DNA of 64,000 bases from Streptomyces sp. R302 (lineage in GTDB: Bacteria > Actinomycetota > Actinomycetes > Streptomycetales > Streptomycetaceae), in contig NZ_JABBGE010000005.1 in assembly GCF_012927245.1 (NCBI RefSeq), positions 62,001 to 126,000 of the forward strand. Reading direction: 5' to 3'. The notes under the pieces were generated by a model. It saw nothing but the letters and a program-made list of their open reading frames with translations. It was not told the DNA's origin and did no database searches. A program made the position numbers and the translations under genes. Shown piece by piece: positions 43,471 to 55,875 of the stretch; within the stretch, counting starts at the first letter, position 1, and each line of letters opens with the position of its first letter.

Positions 43471-45738
43471 TCAGGCGCGCAGGGCGTCCCGTACCCGGGT
43501 CGCCAGGGCCACCGGGTCGCCCTTCGGGGTCACCGGGTAGGAGTCGCGCCGCAGGTTCCAGGCGTTCTCCCAGGAGAACCAGTCGATCGCGGCCGGCGCC
43601 CGCCCGGTGACCAGCGCGGTGTCGAGGGAGTCCAGGTAGGCCGACCAGCGGGGCGCGTAGAAGCCCGAGACGAGGCCCGACCACTCGCGGTTGGCGTAGT
43701 CGTGCAGTCCGGCCTCGCTGCCCGCCCGGTGGCCCCAGGTCGTGATCAGCGAGCGGGCGTCGAACTCCAGGACGGCCCGCTCCGTGTCCGAGCGGGCCCA
43801 CGAGCGGGCGTTCTCCAGCCACGGACCGAGCAGGAACCGCCGGTCGGTGGCGAGGACCGCGTCCAGCAGCGTCATGGACGCCCGCCACTCGGCCGCCCGC
43901 GCCCGGAACGCGGCCAGGTCCTTCGCCTCGTACGCGGCCTTGATCCTGGGCAGCAGCACCCGGCTGCGGTTGGTGAGCGCCTGCCGGGCGGTGTCGACCA
44001 GGTCGAAGCGGTACGCGTCGGTGGTCCGCAGCTCCGGCGCCACCTGCAGCAGCTCGGTCAGCGCCCGCTCGACGGTCGCCGCGTCGTACCGCATCGCCTT
44101 CGGGCCCCAGGAGGCCGAGGTCCGCACGGTGAGGCTCGGACGGGCGGTGAAGAGGCTGTCCTGGGACTCGCTCCAGCCGTTCGCCTTCGTGCCGTACGGG
44201 CCCTGCCGCAGCCACTCCCAGGCCTTGGCCGCGTGCGGGTCGGGGGCGCCGTAGCGGCGGGCCGCGTAGCGGGCGAACCAGTCGGCGTGGTCCACCGGGG
44301 CGTCCCGCCAGGCCAGTTCGGTGAAGAGGGAGAAGGCCACCGGGTTGGCGGCGGTCGCCTCGGGGAGGAAGGCGATCCCCTTCAGCGCGCTGCCGCGCTT
44401 CGTCCGCCACGCCTCGAACCGGTCCGTCCACACCGAGGTGTTGGCGCCGATCGTGGTGTGCCCGCCGAAGTTGGGGATGGTGCCGTAGGCGTACGGCGTC
44501 CCGGACCAGGCGGTCTCGCGGTCCAGGCCGTCGTACCGGTCGGAGAGCCCGTCCACCACGAGCAGGCGCGAGGTGTCGACGCCGGCCAGCAGCTCGGCCT
44601 TGGGGTTGCGCTGCCAGCCGAGCAGCACCCAGGTCGCGCCCCGGCGGGAGTCGTCCAGGGACTCCAGGACCTTCGCGGCGGCCTCGCCGACCGGTACGTC
44701 ACCGGCGTTCCCGCCCTCGTGCAGCAGGTCCATCTTGTACATCGTGCTGGTGCCGAGCAGCCGCGCCTGGTGCCGGTAGAACGCCGAGGCGACGCGCGCG
44801 AAGAGCGGACCGCGCGGGTCGAGCCAGTCGGGCCGCGCGAAGCCGATCCAGCGGCCCTGCGGCACCACCCGGCCCGTCGGGTTGCGCTCCGTGAAGCCCG
44901 GCGGCACCGTCCCGAAGTACCCCGGGAGCACCGGCGTCATGCCCAGCTCCCGCAGCCGGTTCACGATCCGCTTGCCGAGCGCCGCCCGGCGGGCGATCAG
45001 CTGTTCGGTCACCGGGCCGCCGAAGGAGGCCATGTTCTGCATCAGCCACCACGGCTGGTGCGCGGGGCCCGGGATCCACTCCCGCAGCTCGGCGTCCGTG
45101 TACCCGAACTCCTGGAAGGCCGCGTGGTACGCCGCCTCCGCGCCCATCTGGACGAAGACCTCGTTGACCCCGTGGAGGGCGAGGAGGTCGATCTGCCGTT
45201 CGTACGCGTCCCAGCCCCGGTACGCCCCCGAGTAGCCGTCGTCCGTGTCGTTGAGGGCGAAGCGGTGCGGCACCGACGCCGACCGGGTGATCGTGCCGCC
45301 GGGGCCCGGCAGCCGGTCCGGCAGCGCGGAGACGCTGTCCCCGGGTGCGCCGAGGTCGACGCCCGCCGTGTAGGAGAGGTACCAGTGCACCCCGCGCAGC
45401 AGCACCGCGGGCGTGGTGCCCGTGACGACGATCCGCCCCGTCGATCCCGAGACGGTGAAGCGGTCGCCGGAGGCGGACCGGGGGGTCAGGGCCAGTTCGA
45501 ACTGGCGCGCGTGCTTCGGCAGCAGCCGCACCAGGGCCGCCCGCGCCGCGCTCACCGTGAACGGCGCCGCGGCCGCCGCGGCCGCCGGGCCCGCGGCGCC
45601 GGCGGCCGGAGCGGCGGCCGAGGGGTCCGCGGACGCGGGCGTCGCGGCCGGCAGCGCGGTCAGCGCGGTGGCGCACAGGGCGAGGGAACACACCGAGCGG
45701 GCGGCCCAGGACCGGGCGCGGGAAATGGGAGGTCTCAT
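43471..45738 (-). CDS. Secreted alpha-N-acetylglucosaminidase (GH89, NAGLU-like)
   Basis: 755 residues with a signal peptide (basic start, hydrophobic SVCSLALCATALTALPA, A-S-A cleavage near residue 37) and an Ala-rich linker. The GH89 order is visible: an N-terminal small domain (residues 55-140), the core TIM barrel with HRFALNDTDDGYSGAYRGWD, ALHGVNEVFVQMGAEAAYH, GPAHQPWWLMQNM and TPVLPGYFGTVPPGF, and a helical C-terminal domain. It should release terminal alpha-linked GlcNAc from outside glycans such as mucins or heparan-like chains. Divergent from the LAL regulator. No sortase or lipobox, so probably freely secreted. Confidence 0.88.
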   Translation of the reverse strand: MRPPISRARSWAARSVCSLALCATALTALPAATPASADPSAAAPAAGAAGPAAAAAAAPFTVSAARAALVRLLPKHARQFELALTPRSASGDRFTVSGSTGRIVVTGTTPAVLLRGVHWYLSYTAGVDLGAPGDSVSALPDRLPGPGGTITRSASVPHRFALNDTDDGYSGAYRGWDAYERQIDLLALHGVNEVFVQMGAEAAYHAAFQEFGYTDAELREWIPGPAHQPWWLMQNMASFGGPVTEQLIARRAALGKRIVNRLRELGMTPVLPGYFGTVPPGFTERNPTGRVVPQGRWIGFARPDWLDPRGPLFARVASAFYRHQARLLGTSTMYKMDLLHEGGNAGDVPVGEAAAKVLESLDDSRRGATWVLLGWQRNPKAELLAGVDTSRLLVVDGLSDRYDGLDRETAWSGTPYAYGTIPNFGGHTTIGANTSVWTDRFEAWRTKRGSALKGIAFLPEATAANPVAFSLFTELAWRDAPVDHADWFARYAARRYGAPDPHAAKAWEWLRQGPYGTKANGWSESQDSLFTARPSLTVRTSASWGPKAMRYDAATVERALTELLQVAPELRTTDAYRFDLVDTARQALTNRSRVLLPRIKAAYEAKDLAAFRARAAEWRASMTLLDAVLATDRRFLLGPWLENARSWARSDTERAVLEFDARSLITTWGHRAGSEAGLHDYANREWSGLVSGFYAPRWSAYLDSLDTALVTGRAPAAIDWFSWENAWNLRRDSYPVTPKGDPVALATRVRDALRA

Positions 45739-46052
45739 GGTCGGCTCATCCCCTCATCAGGACCGTGCGACGATCATGACCTGACCGTCCGTCATAGAGG
45801 AGTCCGCGCGAGGACCACAATCAAGGACGACACGCCCCCTGTGCGCCGCACCCGACTTCGTACATCCGTCCGTCGAACACGCCTCGACCTGCGGGGCCTT
45901 CGGGAGGCCCGCCACGCCGAAGGCCACCCGAACTGCTTGGAAGAATGCCGTTACACGGGGCTCGTTCCGGCGTACGCTGGACCTTTCGCGGGGTGATCGC
46001 CCAGGCGCCCTGACCGTGCGCCGGGCGTGCGCCCCCTGTGTGGGGGTGGAAC
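45739..46052. other. Divergent promoter region of the GH89 and LAL genes
   Basis: 314 bases without a gene. A plausible promoter for the LAL gene is TTACAC (45951-45956), 16 bases, TACGCT (45973-45978). Near the GH89 side there is a loose dyad ATGAC-N9-GTCAT (about 45776-45794) that may be a sugar-responsive operator. Nothing else recognised. Confidence 0.45.
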
Positions 46053-49000
46053 GTGGCACGACAGGACGGCAGGGCGGCCCGCCTGGGTTTCGGCCTCTTC
46101 GAACGGGAGGCCGCGCTCGACGCCGCGGAGGAGGCGCTCGACCTCCTCACCGGCCTCGCGCAGGACGAGCCCCCGTCCGCGCCCGCACCCGTGCCCGCCC
46201 CGCGCGACTCCCGCGTCGTCCCCCTCCTCTCCGCCCGCTCCGCCCCCGACGCCCCGCGCCCCGTCGAACCGCCCGCCGCCCAGGGCGGCGTACTCGTCTA
46301 CGCGGCGCCCGCCGGACTCGGCAAGACCACCCTCCTCGCCGAGATCCGCCGCCGGGCCGTCTCCCGAGGCTGCACCGTCCTCTCCGCCCGCGGCGGCGAC
46401 CAGGAGCAGCGGGTCGCCTTCCACGTCGCCCGCCAGCTCCTCCAGCCCCAGCTCGCCCACGCCTCCGACGCCGAACTCCGCGAGCGGCTCGGCTCCTGGT
46501 ACGACATCGTCGGCCCCGCCCTCGGACTGCGCGCCGCCACCGCCGGCTCCCCGCCCGACCCCCAGGGCCTGCGCGACGGCCTCGACTGGGTCCTCACCCA
46601 CCTCGCCGTCCGCCGCGCCCCGCTCGTCGTCGTCCTCGACGACGCCCACTGGGCCGACCCCGAGTCCCTCGGCTGGCTCGCCTCCTTCGCCCCGCGCGCC
46701 GACGACCTCCCCATGCTCCTCGTCGTCGCCTACCGGCCCGACGAACTGCCCGAGGAGGGAGCCGAGTTCACCGGACGCCGGTCCGGACAGCGCCCGCACG
46801 GCCTGGCGCCCCTCACCGCCGACGCCGTCGCCCGCCTCGTCCGGGACCGCATCGGCGCCCACGCCGACGACGAGTTCTGCCGCGACTTCTGGACCGTCAC
46901 CTCCGGCAACCCCTTCGAGACCGTCGAACTGGCCGCCAAGGTCCGCGACCGGGGCCTCGACCCCACCGCCGACGGCGCCCACGAGCTCCGCGACCTCGCC
47001 GCCGCCCTCAAGGGCAGCGGCCTCGTCAACCGCATCGAACGCCTCGGCACCGCCACCATGCGCCTCGCCTGGGCCTGCGCCGTCCTCGGCACCGAGATCT
47101 CGCCCTCGCTCGCCGGCGCCCTCGCCGGGCTGGGCGACGAGGCGGTCGCCGATTGCGCCGAACGGCTCCGCGAGGCCCGGGTCCTCGCCGACACCGGCAC
47201 CGCCGACGGACCCCTCGAATTCGTCCACCCGCTCGTCGCGAGCACCATCTACCGCGCCATCCCCGACGCCATCCGGGTCGCCTTCCACGGCCAGGCCGCC
47301 TGGTGCGTCATCGACGCCGGACACGGCCCGGCCGCCGCGGCCCGCCACCTCCTGGAGACCCACCCGGAGGGCGACGCCTGGGTCGTCACCCAGCTGCGCG
47401 CCGCCGCCCGCGAGAACCTCCGCGCGGGCGCCCCCGACGCCGCCCGCCGTCAGCTGGCCCGCGCCCTGCGCGAGCCTCCCACCGCCGACGCGCGGGCCGC
47501 CGTCCTCTTCGAGCTCAGCTCCGCCTCGCTCCTCACCGAGCCCGCCACCACCGTCAACCAACTCCGCGCCGCCCTGGAGGAGCCCATCTCCGACGAGGCC
47601 CTGCGGCACGGCATCGTCTACCGCCTCTCCCAGGTCCTCGCCCACAGCGACCGCCTCGTCGAGGCCTCCGAGCTGCTCGAACACGAGACCCGGCAGACCA
47701 CCGACCCGCGCAGCCGCCTCCGCATGCAGGCCGAGCGGTTCATGTGGGACGCGCTCCGCTCCGACGAACCCGAGTCGCCGGCCCGCTCCCGCCGCCTCGC
47801 GGCCCTCGCCGACCGGCTCACCGGCCGCGACCTCACCGAGCGGTACATCATCGGCCTCCGCGCCTGGGACGCCACCCTGCGCGCCGAACCCGCCGCCGTC
47901 GCCCTCCGGCACGCCGAGCGCGCCCTGGAAGGCGGCCTGAGCTGGGCCGACGAGAGCCGCGGCTTCGAGGTCCCGGTCCTCGTCGCCCTCACCCACCTCT
48001 ACGCCGACCGGCCCGGCCGCGCCGAGGAGCTCTTCGCCGCCGGCACCGCCGAGTTCGAGAAGCAGGGCTGGCGCGGCGCCCACCTCTCCTTCGCGTACAC
48101 CCTCCTCGGCTACATCCGCTTCCGCCGCGGCCGGCTCATGGAGGCCGAGGACTTCGCCCGCGCCGGACTCCGCCTCGCCGAGCGCGTCGGCCCCCGCACC
48201 CCCGCCCTCTGGTACGCCACCGGCGTCATGATCGAGGTCCTCCTCGCCCGGGGCCGTACGGAGGAGGCCGAGCGGGTCGCCCGCGACCACGACTTCGGCG
48301 AGCCCTTCCCGGCCGCCGTCACCATCCCGGACTGCGAGACCGTCCACGCCGAGCTGCTGCTCGCCACCGGCCGCGCCGAGGACGCCGCCGCGGCGCTCGC
48401 CGACATCAAGCGCCGCCTGGAGCCGCGCGGCAAGCGCAACCCCTCGTGCAGCCCCTGGCAGCTCCACCTGGCCCTCGCCGAGGCCGCCACCGGCTCCCCG
48501 GCCAGGGCCCTCGCCACCGCAGAGAACGCCGTCGCCCGCGCCCGCCAGTACGGCGCGCCGTCCGCGATCGGCCAGGCGCTCCGGGTGACCGCCGAGGTCA
48601 CCGACGGCGCCGAGCGGATCAAGCTCCTGGAGGAGTCCGTCGACTGGCTGGACCAGTCCCCGGCCGCGTACGAGCTGGCCCGCTCCCTCGTCGCCCTCGG
48701 CGCGGCGCTCCGCAGGACCGAACGCCATGCCGAAGCCGCCGACCACCTGTACCGGGGCCTGGAGACCGCGCAGGACTGCGGCGCCGACGGCCTGGTCGAC
48801 GAGGCCAGGGCCGAGCTGGCCGCCGCCGGACTGCGCCCGCGCGCCCTGCACACCGCCGACGGCCACTCGCTCACCGCGCGTGAGCGGGCCGCCGCCCGGG
48901 CCAGCGTCCGCGGCCAGGACCCGGCCGCCGCCCTCGGCATCGACGCCACCACGGCCGCCCGGCTGCTGTCCGCCGTCTACCGCAAGCTCGGCACCGACCG

Positions 49001-49085
49001 CTCCGGCCTCGCCCACGCCTTCGGCGACGCCGGCGAGCCCCGCACGGAGGCGGAGAAGCCGAAGGCGGCGGAGCCGGCCGAGTGA
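46053..49085 (+). CDS. LAL-type (LuxR-like ATPase) transcriptional regulator
   Basis: 1010 residues from GTG 46053 (GGGGGT 5 bases upstream; GTG 46038 is an alternative). AAA-type ATPase at the N terminus: GFGLFEREAALDAAEEALD, Walker A APAGLGKTTLLAEI (about residue 84), Walker B LVVVLDDAHWADPESLGWL. A long TPR-like helical middle (residues 400-930) precedes a LuxR-type helix-turn-helix, HSLTARERAAARASVRGQDP...LLSAVYRKLGTDRSGLAHAF, that is degenerate compared with typical GerE domains. LAL proteins control sugar use and secondary metabolism. Divergent position makes the GH89 gene a likely target. Confidence 0.88.
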   Translation: MARQDGRAARLGFGLFEREAALDAAEEALDLLTGLAQDEPPSAPAPVPAPRDSRVVPLLSARSAPDAPRPVEPPAAQGGVLVYAAPAGLGKTTLLAEIRRRAVSRGCTVLSARGGDQEQRVAFHVARQLLQPQLAHASDAELRERLGSWYDIVGPALGLRAATAGSPPDPQGLRDGLDWVLTHLAVRRAPLVVVLDDAHWADPESLGWLASFAPRADDLPMLLVVAYRPDELPEEGAEFTGRRSGQRPHGLAPLTADAVARLVRDRIGAHADDEFCRDFWTVTSGNPFETVELAAKVRDRGLDPTADGAHELRDLAAALKGSGLVNRIERLGTATMRLAWACAVLGTEISPSLAGALAGLGDEAVADCAERLREARVLADTGTADGPLEFVHPLVASTIYRAIPDAIRVAFHGQAAWCVIDAGHGPAAAARHLLETHPEGDAWVVTQLRAAARENLRAGAPDAARRQLARALREPPTADARAAVLFELSSASLLTEPATTVNQLRAALEEPISDEALRHGIVYRLSQVLAHSDRLVEASELLEHETRQTTDPRSRLRMQAERFMWDALRSDEPESPARSRRLAALADRLTGRDLTERYIIGLRAWDATLRAEPAAVALRHAERALEGGLSWADESRGFEVPVLVALTHLYADRPGRAEELFAAGTAEFEKQGWRGAHLSFAYTLLGYIRFRRGRLMEAEDFARAGLRLAERVGPRTPALWYATGVMIEVLLARGRTEEAERVARDHDFGEPFPAAVTIPDCETVHAELLLATGRAEDAAAALADIKRRLEPRGKRNPSCSPWQLHLALAEAATGSPARALATAENAVARARQYGAPSAIGQALRVTAEVTDGAERIKLLEESVDWLDQSPAAYELARSLVALGAALRRTERHAEAADHLYRGLETAQDCGADGLVDEARAELAAAGLRPRALHTADGHSLTARERAAARASVRGQDPAAALGIDATTAARLLSAVYRKLGTDRSGLAHAFGDAGEPRTEAEKPKAAEPAE

Positions 49086-49140
49086 GCCCCCGCGGCGCCG
49101 GGACGGAGGAGCCCGGCGCCGCACCGCGCGCCCGGGCACG

Positions 49141-49146
49141 TACCAT
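49141..49146 (+). promoter_or_regulatory. -10 box of a leaderless gene
   Basis: TACCAT followed by 6 bases and ATG 49153, no ribosome site. Supports the chosen start of the downstream gene and its independence from the LAL gene 55 bases upstream. Confidence 0.55.
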
Positions 49147-49152
49147 GGCCGT

Positions 49153-49650
49153 ATGTCCTTCCTCCGCCGTCGCAGCGCCACTCCCGCCGGTCCGGACTTC
49201 GATGTCCTGGCCATGGATCCGGGGGACTGGCCCGGCAATCTCGGCGCGGGCCTGCTGCCCGCTCCCGACGGTTCCTGCCAGGGCGTCTTCCTGCGCTACG
49301 ACCTCTTCGGCGGCCGCGGCCCCGCGATGATCATCGGCAACCTCCCCGAGGGCTCCCCGGCCCGGGAGCTCGCCGAGGGCCAGATCCCCTTCGAGGTCGC
49401 CCAGCTCCTCGCCGCCCTGGAGAACGACGAGCCGGTCGAGGTGCTCGACGCCGAGGACGTCCCCGTCATGCAGGGCGACAACCTCCTCATCGTGCGCCGC
49501 CTCAAGCTCTCCGAGAGCCGCATCTCCTGCGTCCAGTTCGACCGCAGCGACAACGTCCTGGTGACGATCGCCAGTTGGGACCGGCCGATCACCGACGACC
49601 TCTACGCGCTGCTCAAGCCGCTGCCCGCCGAGCTGTTCCAGCAGGGCTGA
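49153..49650 (+). CDS. Conserved actinobacterial protein of unknown function
   Basis: 165 residues, soluble (MSFLRRRSATPAGPDFDVLA, DPGDWPGNLGAGLLPAPDGS, then FEVAQLLAALENDEPVEVLD, RISCVQFDRSDNVLVTIASW). Not recognised as a named family. ATG 49153 is supported by the leaderless -10 box; longer frames run inside the LAL gene. It precedes the S4-domain gene by 18 bases, so the two may be one transcript. Confidence 0.7.
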   Translation: MSFLRRRSATPAGPDFDVLAMDPGDWPGNLGAGLLPAPDGSCQGVFLRYDLFGGRGPAMIIGNLPEGSPARELAEGQIPFEVAQLLAALENDEPVEVLDAEDVPVMQGDNLLIVRRLKLSESRISCVQFDRSDNVLVTIASWDRPITDDLYALLKPLPAELFQQG

Positions 49651-49668
49651 GCGGGGAGGGCGGGGCCG

Positions 49669-50037
49669 ATGAGCGCACGCGTCGACGCCTGGATCTGGGC
49701 GGTCCGGCTGACCAAGACCCGCTCCCAGGCCGCCGCGGCCTGCCGGGCCGGCCACGTCAAGGTCAACGGCGAGCGGGCCAAGCCCGCGCAGGCCGTGAAG
49801 CCGGGCGACGAGGTCCGGGTCTACGTCGCGGGCCGCGAGCGGATCGTCGAGGTCAAGGAGCTGCTGACCAAGCGGGTCGGCCCGCCGGTCGCCGCCGAGG
49901 CGTACGTGGACAACAGCCCGCCCCCGCCGCCGCGCGAGCACGTCGCCCTCGCCGCCGTCCGCGACCGCGGCGCGGGCCGCCCCACCAAACGCGAACGCCG
50001 CGAACTCGACGAGTTGCGCGGCCGCGGCTCCCACTAG
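49669..50037 (+). CDS. S4-domain RNA-binding protein (Hsp15/HslR-like)
   Basis: 122 residues. The S4 alpha-L motif covers residues 3-65: RVDAWIWAVRLTKTRSQAAA, CRAGHVKVNGERAKPAQAVK, PGDEVRVYVAGRERIVEV. The basic C-terminal tail RGAGRPTKRERRELDEL is typical of Hsp15 homologues, which rescue stalled 50S subunits carrying peptidyl-tRNA after stress. ATG 49669 has GGGAGGG upstream. A bidirectional terminator follows. Confidence 0.85.
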   Translation: MSARVDAWIWAVRLTKTRSQAAAACRAGHVKVNGERAKPAQAVKPGDEVRVYVAGRERIVEVKELLTKRVGPPVAAEAYVDNSPPPPPREHVALAAVRDRGAGRPTKRERRELDELRGRGSH

Positions 50038-50051
50038 ACCCGGTCGAAGCG

Positions 50052-50083
50052 AAGGGCCGCCCCGGAGACCCGGGGCGGCCCTT
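50052..50083. terminator. Bidirectional terminator between S4 and geosmin synthase genes
   Basis: Perfect 13-bp stem AAGGGCCGCCCCG (50052-50064) and CGGGGCGGCCCTT (50071-50083), loop GAGACC, between two convergent genes. The T-rich ends on either strand suit termination in both directions. Confidence 0.9.
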
Positions 50084-50091
50084 TCCGCGCG

Positions 50092-52503
<2,412 letters not shown>

Positions 52504-54453
52504 TCAGCCCTGTGAAACCCGCACGTCAGCGGCGCTCACGAAGGCGATCCGATGGCCGAACTGGATCTGGTAGTACTCCTCCTGCCCGCGCACCACCCGG
52601 TGCTTGCTGCTGTCGAACACCGGTGCGTAGTAGTACTCCCCGGGGGTCTTCCCGCCCACCACGTACCGCTGCCCCGCGAGCAGCCGGTACGGCAGCGGCG
52701 ACACCGCCTGCACCGGAACCCCCGCCGGATACGCCGACGCCTCCGGATAGGCCCGCCCGTACACCGGCACCTCCGCCAGCCCCTCCCGCGGCGTCAGCAC
52801 CTGCCCGCGCGCGCCCACCGCCGTCGGCGCCGCCTTCGGGTCGTGGAACCACGCCTTCTGCCCCAGGTACCAGACCGCCGTCCAGTCGCCCCGGCGCTCC
52901 GCCACCGCGTAGCTCTGCCCCGTCGTCGCCCGTGCCCCCGTGTCGTCGACTCCGGTCGTGGAGTCCTGCCCGCCGGGCCGCAGGCCGATGTCCTTCACCA
53001 GGGGCGCGTCGGCGCTCGGCGCGGTGTGCAGGCGCACGGCGCCGCTGCCGTGCGGCGCGCACGCCTCCCCGGCCGCCGCGCACCCCGTGTACACCGGCCG
53101 GTTGTCGCCGTACTCCGGGCGGATCGTCACCACGCCCGCCGCCGGGCCCGCGCTCGGCGCCAGCGGCCGTCCGAGGAGCCGGAAGTAGTGCGCCCAGTCC
53201 CAGTACGGCCCCGGGTCGGTGTGCATGCCGCGGATCGACGAGGTCACCGTGCCCGGCACGTTGTCGTGCCCGATGACGTGCTGCCGGTCGAGCGGGATGT
53301 CGTACCGCTTCGCCAGGTACCGCACGAGCCGCGCCGAGGACCGGTACATCGCCTCCGTGTACCAGGAGTCCGGGGCCGTCAGGAAGCCCTCGTGCTCCAG
53401 GCCCACCGACTTGGCGTTCACGTACCAGTTCCCGGCGTGCCAGCCGACGTCCTTCAGCGGCAGGTGCTGGGCGATGTGGCCGTCCGAGGAGCGGAGCGAG
53501 TACTGCCAGGAGACGTACGTCGGATCCTGCACCAGCTTCAGGGTGACGTCCCAGGTCGCCTCGGTGTCGTGGACCACGATGTAGTCGATCTTCTGCGAGA
53601 CCGGCCGGTCCGCCTTGTCGTGGTTGCCGTAGTCGCCGTCGCCGAACTCCTCGTACGGCGCCGGGATCCACTCGCACGCCACCGTCGTCGGGCACTCCAC
53701 CGGGCCCCGCTCCGGCGCGCGCAGCCCGAGCGCCGCCAGCTGACCCGTCTCCGGCACCACGCCCGGCGCGGCCGCCAGCGCCACCCGCTGCCCGCTGTCC
53801 GTGACGCGCGCCTCGCCCGTCCTCAGGACCTCGAAGACGTCGTTCGCGTACGCCGCCGCCGTGGCCGCGTCGTCGGCGCCCGAGTACCGCGCCACCGCCC
53901 CGTACCAGTCGGCCGGATCGGCGCTCGGCGCGAGACCGGCCTCCCGCTGGGCCGCCGCCAGCAGGGCCGCGCCGCCCTCGATGTTCGCCGCCGCCGAGGT
54001 CCGCAGCTCCTCCGCCGGGATCCCGGAGAGCGCCGAGGCCCGCTCCAGGGTCCGGAGCCGCGCGGGCAGCTCCTCCGGGGCGGGCGGGCGGGCCTCCGCC
54101 CCGGCGCGGGCGGGCCGGGACCCGTCGCCGCGCGCGTCCTCGCCGTCCGCCGAGTGGTGCGGTACGGAACGGGCCAGCGCGGTCGCCGTGTCGGTGAGGT
54201 GCATCGGCCCGTATCCGCCGGTCACGCTGGGCGCGCCGGCGTGCCCGTCCCAGCGAGACTGGAGGTACGAGACGGCCAGCAGCACGCCCTCCGGCACGCC
54301 GTGGCGCTCGGCAGCCGCCGCGAACCGGCGCTGCAGCGAGTCCGTCACCGGCGCGTCGGCACCGGCCGGCGGCGCGCCCGACAGGAGGGGGAGGAGCAGG
54401 GCGGCGGACCCGGCGAGCGCGAGCACGCGGCCTCGGGACGCGGAACGGAGCAA
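52504..54453 (-). CDS. Secreted N-acetylmuramoyl-L-alanine amidase (PGRP/Amidase_2)
   Basis: 649 residues from TTG 54453, chosen because GGAGG lies 5 bases upstream and a signal peptide follows at once (RVLALAGSAALLLPLLSGAP, cleavage near A-G-A). The in-frame ATG at 54537 would put 28 odd residues before the signal. The N-terminal region (40-240) is an Ala-rich lytic-transglycosylase-like helical domain (EGVLLAVSYLQSRWDGHAGA). The Amidase_2 domain (residues about 280-450) shows KIDYIVVHDTEATWDVTLKL (zinc His), HIAQHLPLKDVGWHAGNWYV, and HVIGHDNVPG with MHTDPGPYWDW. The C-terminal 200 residues are SH3-like repeats. Likely acts on peptidoglycan outside the cell. The 285 bases upstream hold no gene. 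Confidence 0.85.
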   Translation of the reverse strand: MLRSASRGRVLALAGSAALLLPLLSGAPPAGADAPVTDSLQRRFAAAAERHGVPEGVLLAVSYLQSRWDGHAGAPSVTGGYGPMHLTDTATALARSVPHHSADGEDARGDGSRPARAGAEARPPAPEELPARLRTLERASALSGIPAEELRTSAAANIEGGAALLAAAQREAGLAPSADPADWYGAVARYSGADDAATAAAYANDVFEVLRTGEARVTDSGQRVALAAAPGVVPETGQLAALGLRAPERGPVECPTTVACEWIPAPYEEFGDGDYGNHDKADRPVSQKIDYIVVHDTEATWDVTLKLVQDPTYVSWQYSLRSSDGHIAQHLPLKDVGWHAGNWYVNAKSVGLEHEGFLTAPDSWYTEAMYRSSARLVRYLAKRYDIPLDRQHVIGHDNVPGTVTSSIRGMHTDPGPYWDWAHYFRLLGRPLAPSAGPAAGVVTIRPEYGDNRPVYTGCAAAGEACAPHGSGAVRLHTAPSADAPLVKDIGLRPGGQDSTTGVDDTGARATTGQSYAVAERRGDWTAVWYLGQKAWFHDPKAAPTAVGARGQVLTPREGLAEVPVYGRAYPEASAYPAGVPVQAVSPLPYRLLAGQRYVVGGKTPGEYYYAPVFDSSKHRVVRGQEEYYQIQFGHRIAFVSAADVRVSQG

Positions 54454-54738
54454 GGCAGCCTCCAGGGGCGGGGGTGACACGGGGGCGTGCGGGAACCGAA
54501 CCCGTACAGGGGTAGCCGCTCCCGGACCATCCGTCAATCACCCCTCACCGAAGGCGAGTTCCCAGGCCAGCGCGGTGGTGTGGGCCGATCGGGGGCACTT
54601 TCGCGATGACGGCCCGCCCACCGGCGGCGCGTCGGTGGACTCGACCAATGAGGGGCCTCTGGAGACGGCGAAGCGCCGCACTCCCGGTGTGTCGGCACCG
54701 GGTGCGCGGCGCACACCCCCGTCTCGCGGTGGGGACGC

Positions 54739-55875
54739 TCAGCGCGTCCCCACCGCCGCGCGCAAGGCCCGCCGTGCCATGGCGCAGTCGTCGTGCAGCC
54801 GCCTCAGCAGCAGCCGCTGTTCCTCCCCGGGGGCCAGCGCCCCCGAGCCCATCGGCACCGAGCCCGCCGGCGGGGCCTCCTTGATGGTCCGCTGCACGGC
54901 CGTCTCGTACGTACGGATCTCCCGCGTCAGCACCAGCATCAGGTTCACCAGGAAGGCGTCCCGGGCGGCCGGGCCCTGCGCCTGCGCCATCTGGCTGATC
55001 TGACGGCGCGCCAGCGGCGCGTCGCCGAGGACCGTCCAGAGGGTCGCCAGGTCGTAGCCGGGGAGGTACCAGCCGGCGTGCTCCCAGTCGACGAGGACCG
55101 GACCCGCGGGGGAGAGGAGGATGTTGGAGAGCAGGGCGTCACCGTGGCAGAACTGCCCCATGCCCTGCCGGCCGCCGGCGTGCGCCAGGCCGTGCAGCAG
55201 CGACTGCAGGTCGTCGCGGTCGCGGTCGGTGAACAGCCCCAGCTCGTGGTAGCGGGCGATCCGCGCGCCGTAGTCCAGCGGCGCGTCGAAGGTCCCGGCC
55301 GGCGGCCGCCAGGCGTTCAGCCGGGCGATCGCCCCGAGCGCCGCCCGCACGTCGGCCCGCGGCGGGGCCTCCACGGGGTGGCGCGAGAGGGCCGCGGCCC
55401 GCCCGGGCATCCGCTCGATCACCAGGACGCCGTTCTCCGGATCCGCCGCGACGAGCCGCGGCGCGCGCACCGGCGGACGGTGGCGTACGAAGGAACGGTA
55501 GGAAGCTATTTCGTGCTGGAACCGCTCGACCCACGCGGGGGAGTGGTCCAGTAAACACTTCGCCACCGCCGTCATGCGTCCGGTGGTCCCGACGATCAGG
55601 ACGGACCGGCCGCTGCGGCGCAGCACCTGCACCGGATTGAACTCCGGGCAGATCCGCTGCACCGAGGCGATGGCGACCTTCAGCTGCGCCCCCTGCGGAC
55701 CGGAGAGGTCGATCCTGCCGCTGACCTGCGCACCGGGTCCGGTGCCGGTCCCGGCCGCCCAGGGCCGCGGACGCACCGACCGCTGCGCGGGGGTGAGGTA
55801 CGGTCCGGCCCCGGCCGGCACCAGGCGGGTCCCCGGCCGGGGCGGGGCGGACACGGAGGACGATGCTGTGTACAT
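54739..55875 (-). CDS. Aminoglycoside-phosphotransferase-fold kinase
   Basis: 378 residues from ATG 55875; the frame extends to 55998 but the added residues are unlike the family. APH/choline kinase fold: nucleotide-binding part with [10 protein letters not shown] (Lys) and [20 protein letters not shown], catalytic loop [13 protein letters not shown] (H-G-D...N) and DFG-equivalent [20 protein letters not shown]. The N-terminal 60 residues are low-complexity. It may phosphorylate a small molecule; a resistance role is not implied. Divergent from the NsdA-like regulator across a promoter region with TGGCGA repeats. Confidence 0.82.
   Translation of the reverse strand: MYTASSSVSAPPRPGTRLVPAGAGPYLTPAQRSVRPRPWAAGTGTGPGAQVSGRIDLSGPQGAQLKVAIASVQRICPEFNPVQVLRRSGRSVLIVGTTGRMTAVAKCLLDHSPAWVERFQHEIASYRSFVRHRPPVRAPRLVAADPENGVLVIERMPGRAAALSRHPVEAPPRADVRAALGAIARLNAWRPPAGTFDAPLDYGARIARYHELGLFTDRDRDDLQSLLHGLAHAGGRQGMGQFCHGDALLSNILLSPAGPVLVDWEHAGWYLPGYDLATLWTVLGDAPLARRQISQMAQAQGPAARDAFLVNLMLVLTREIRTYETAVQRTIKEAPPAGSVPMGSGALAPGEEQRLLLRRLHDDCAMARRALRAAVGTR

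Noticed and set aside
54538..54738. Open frames between the secreted amidase and the kinase
   Set aside because: No ribosome sites, no codon bias and no recognisable motif in the 285-base gap.
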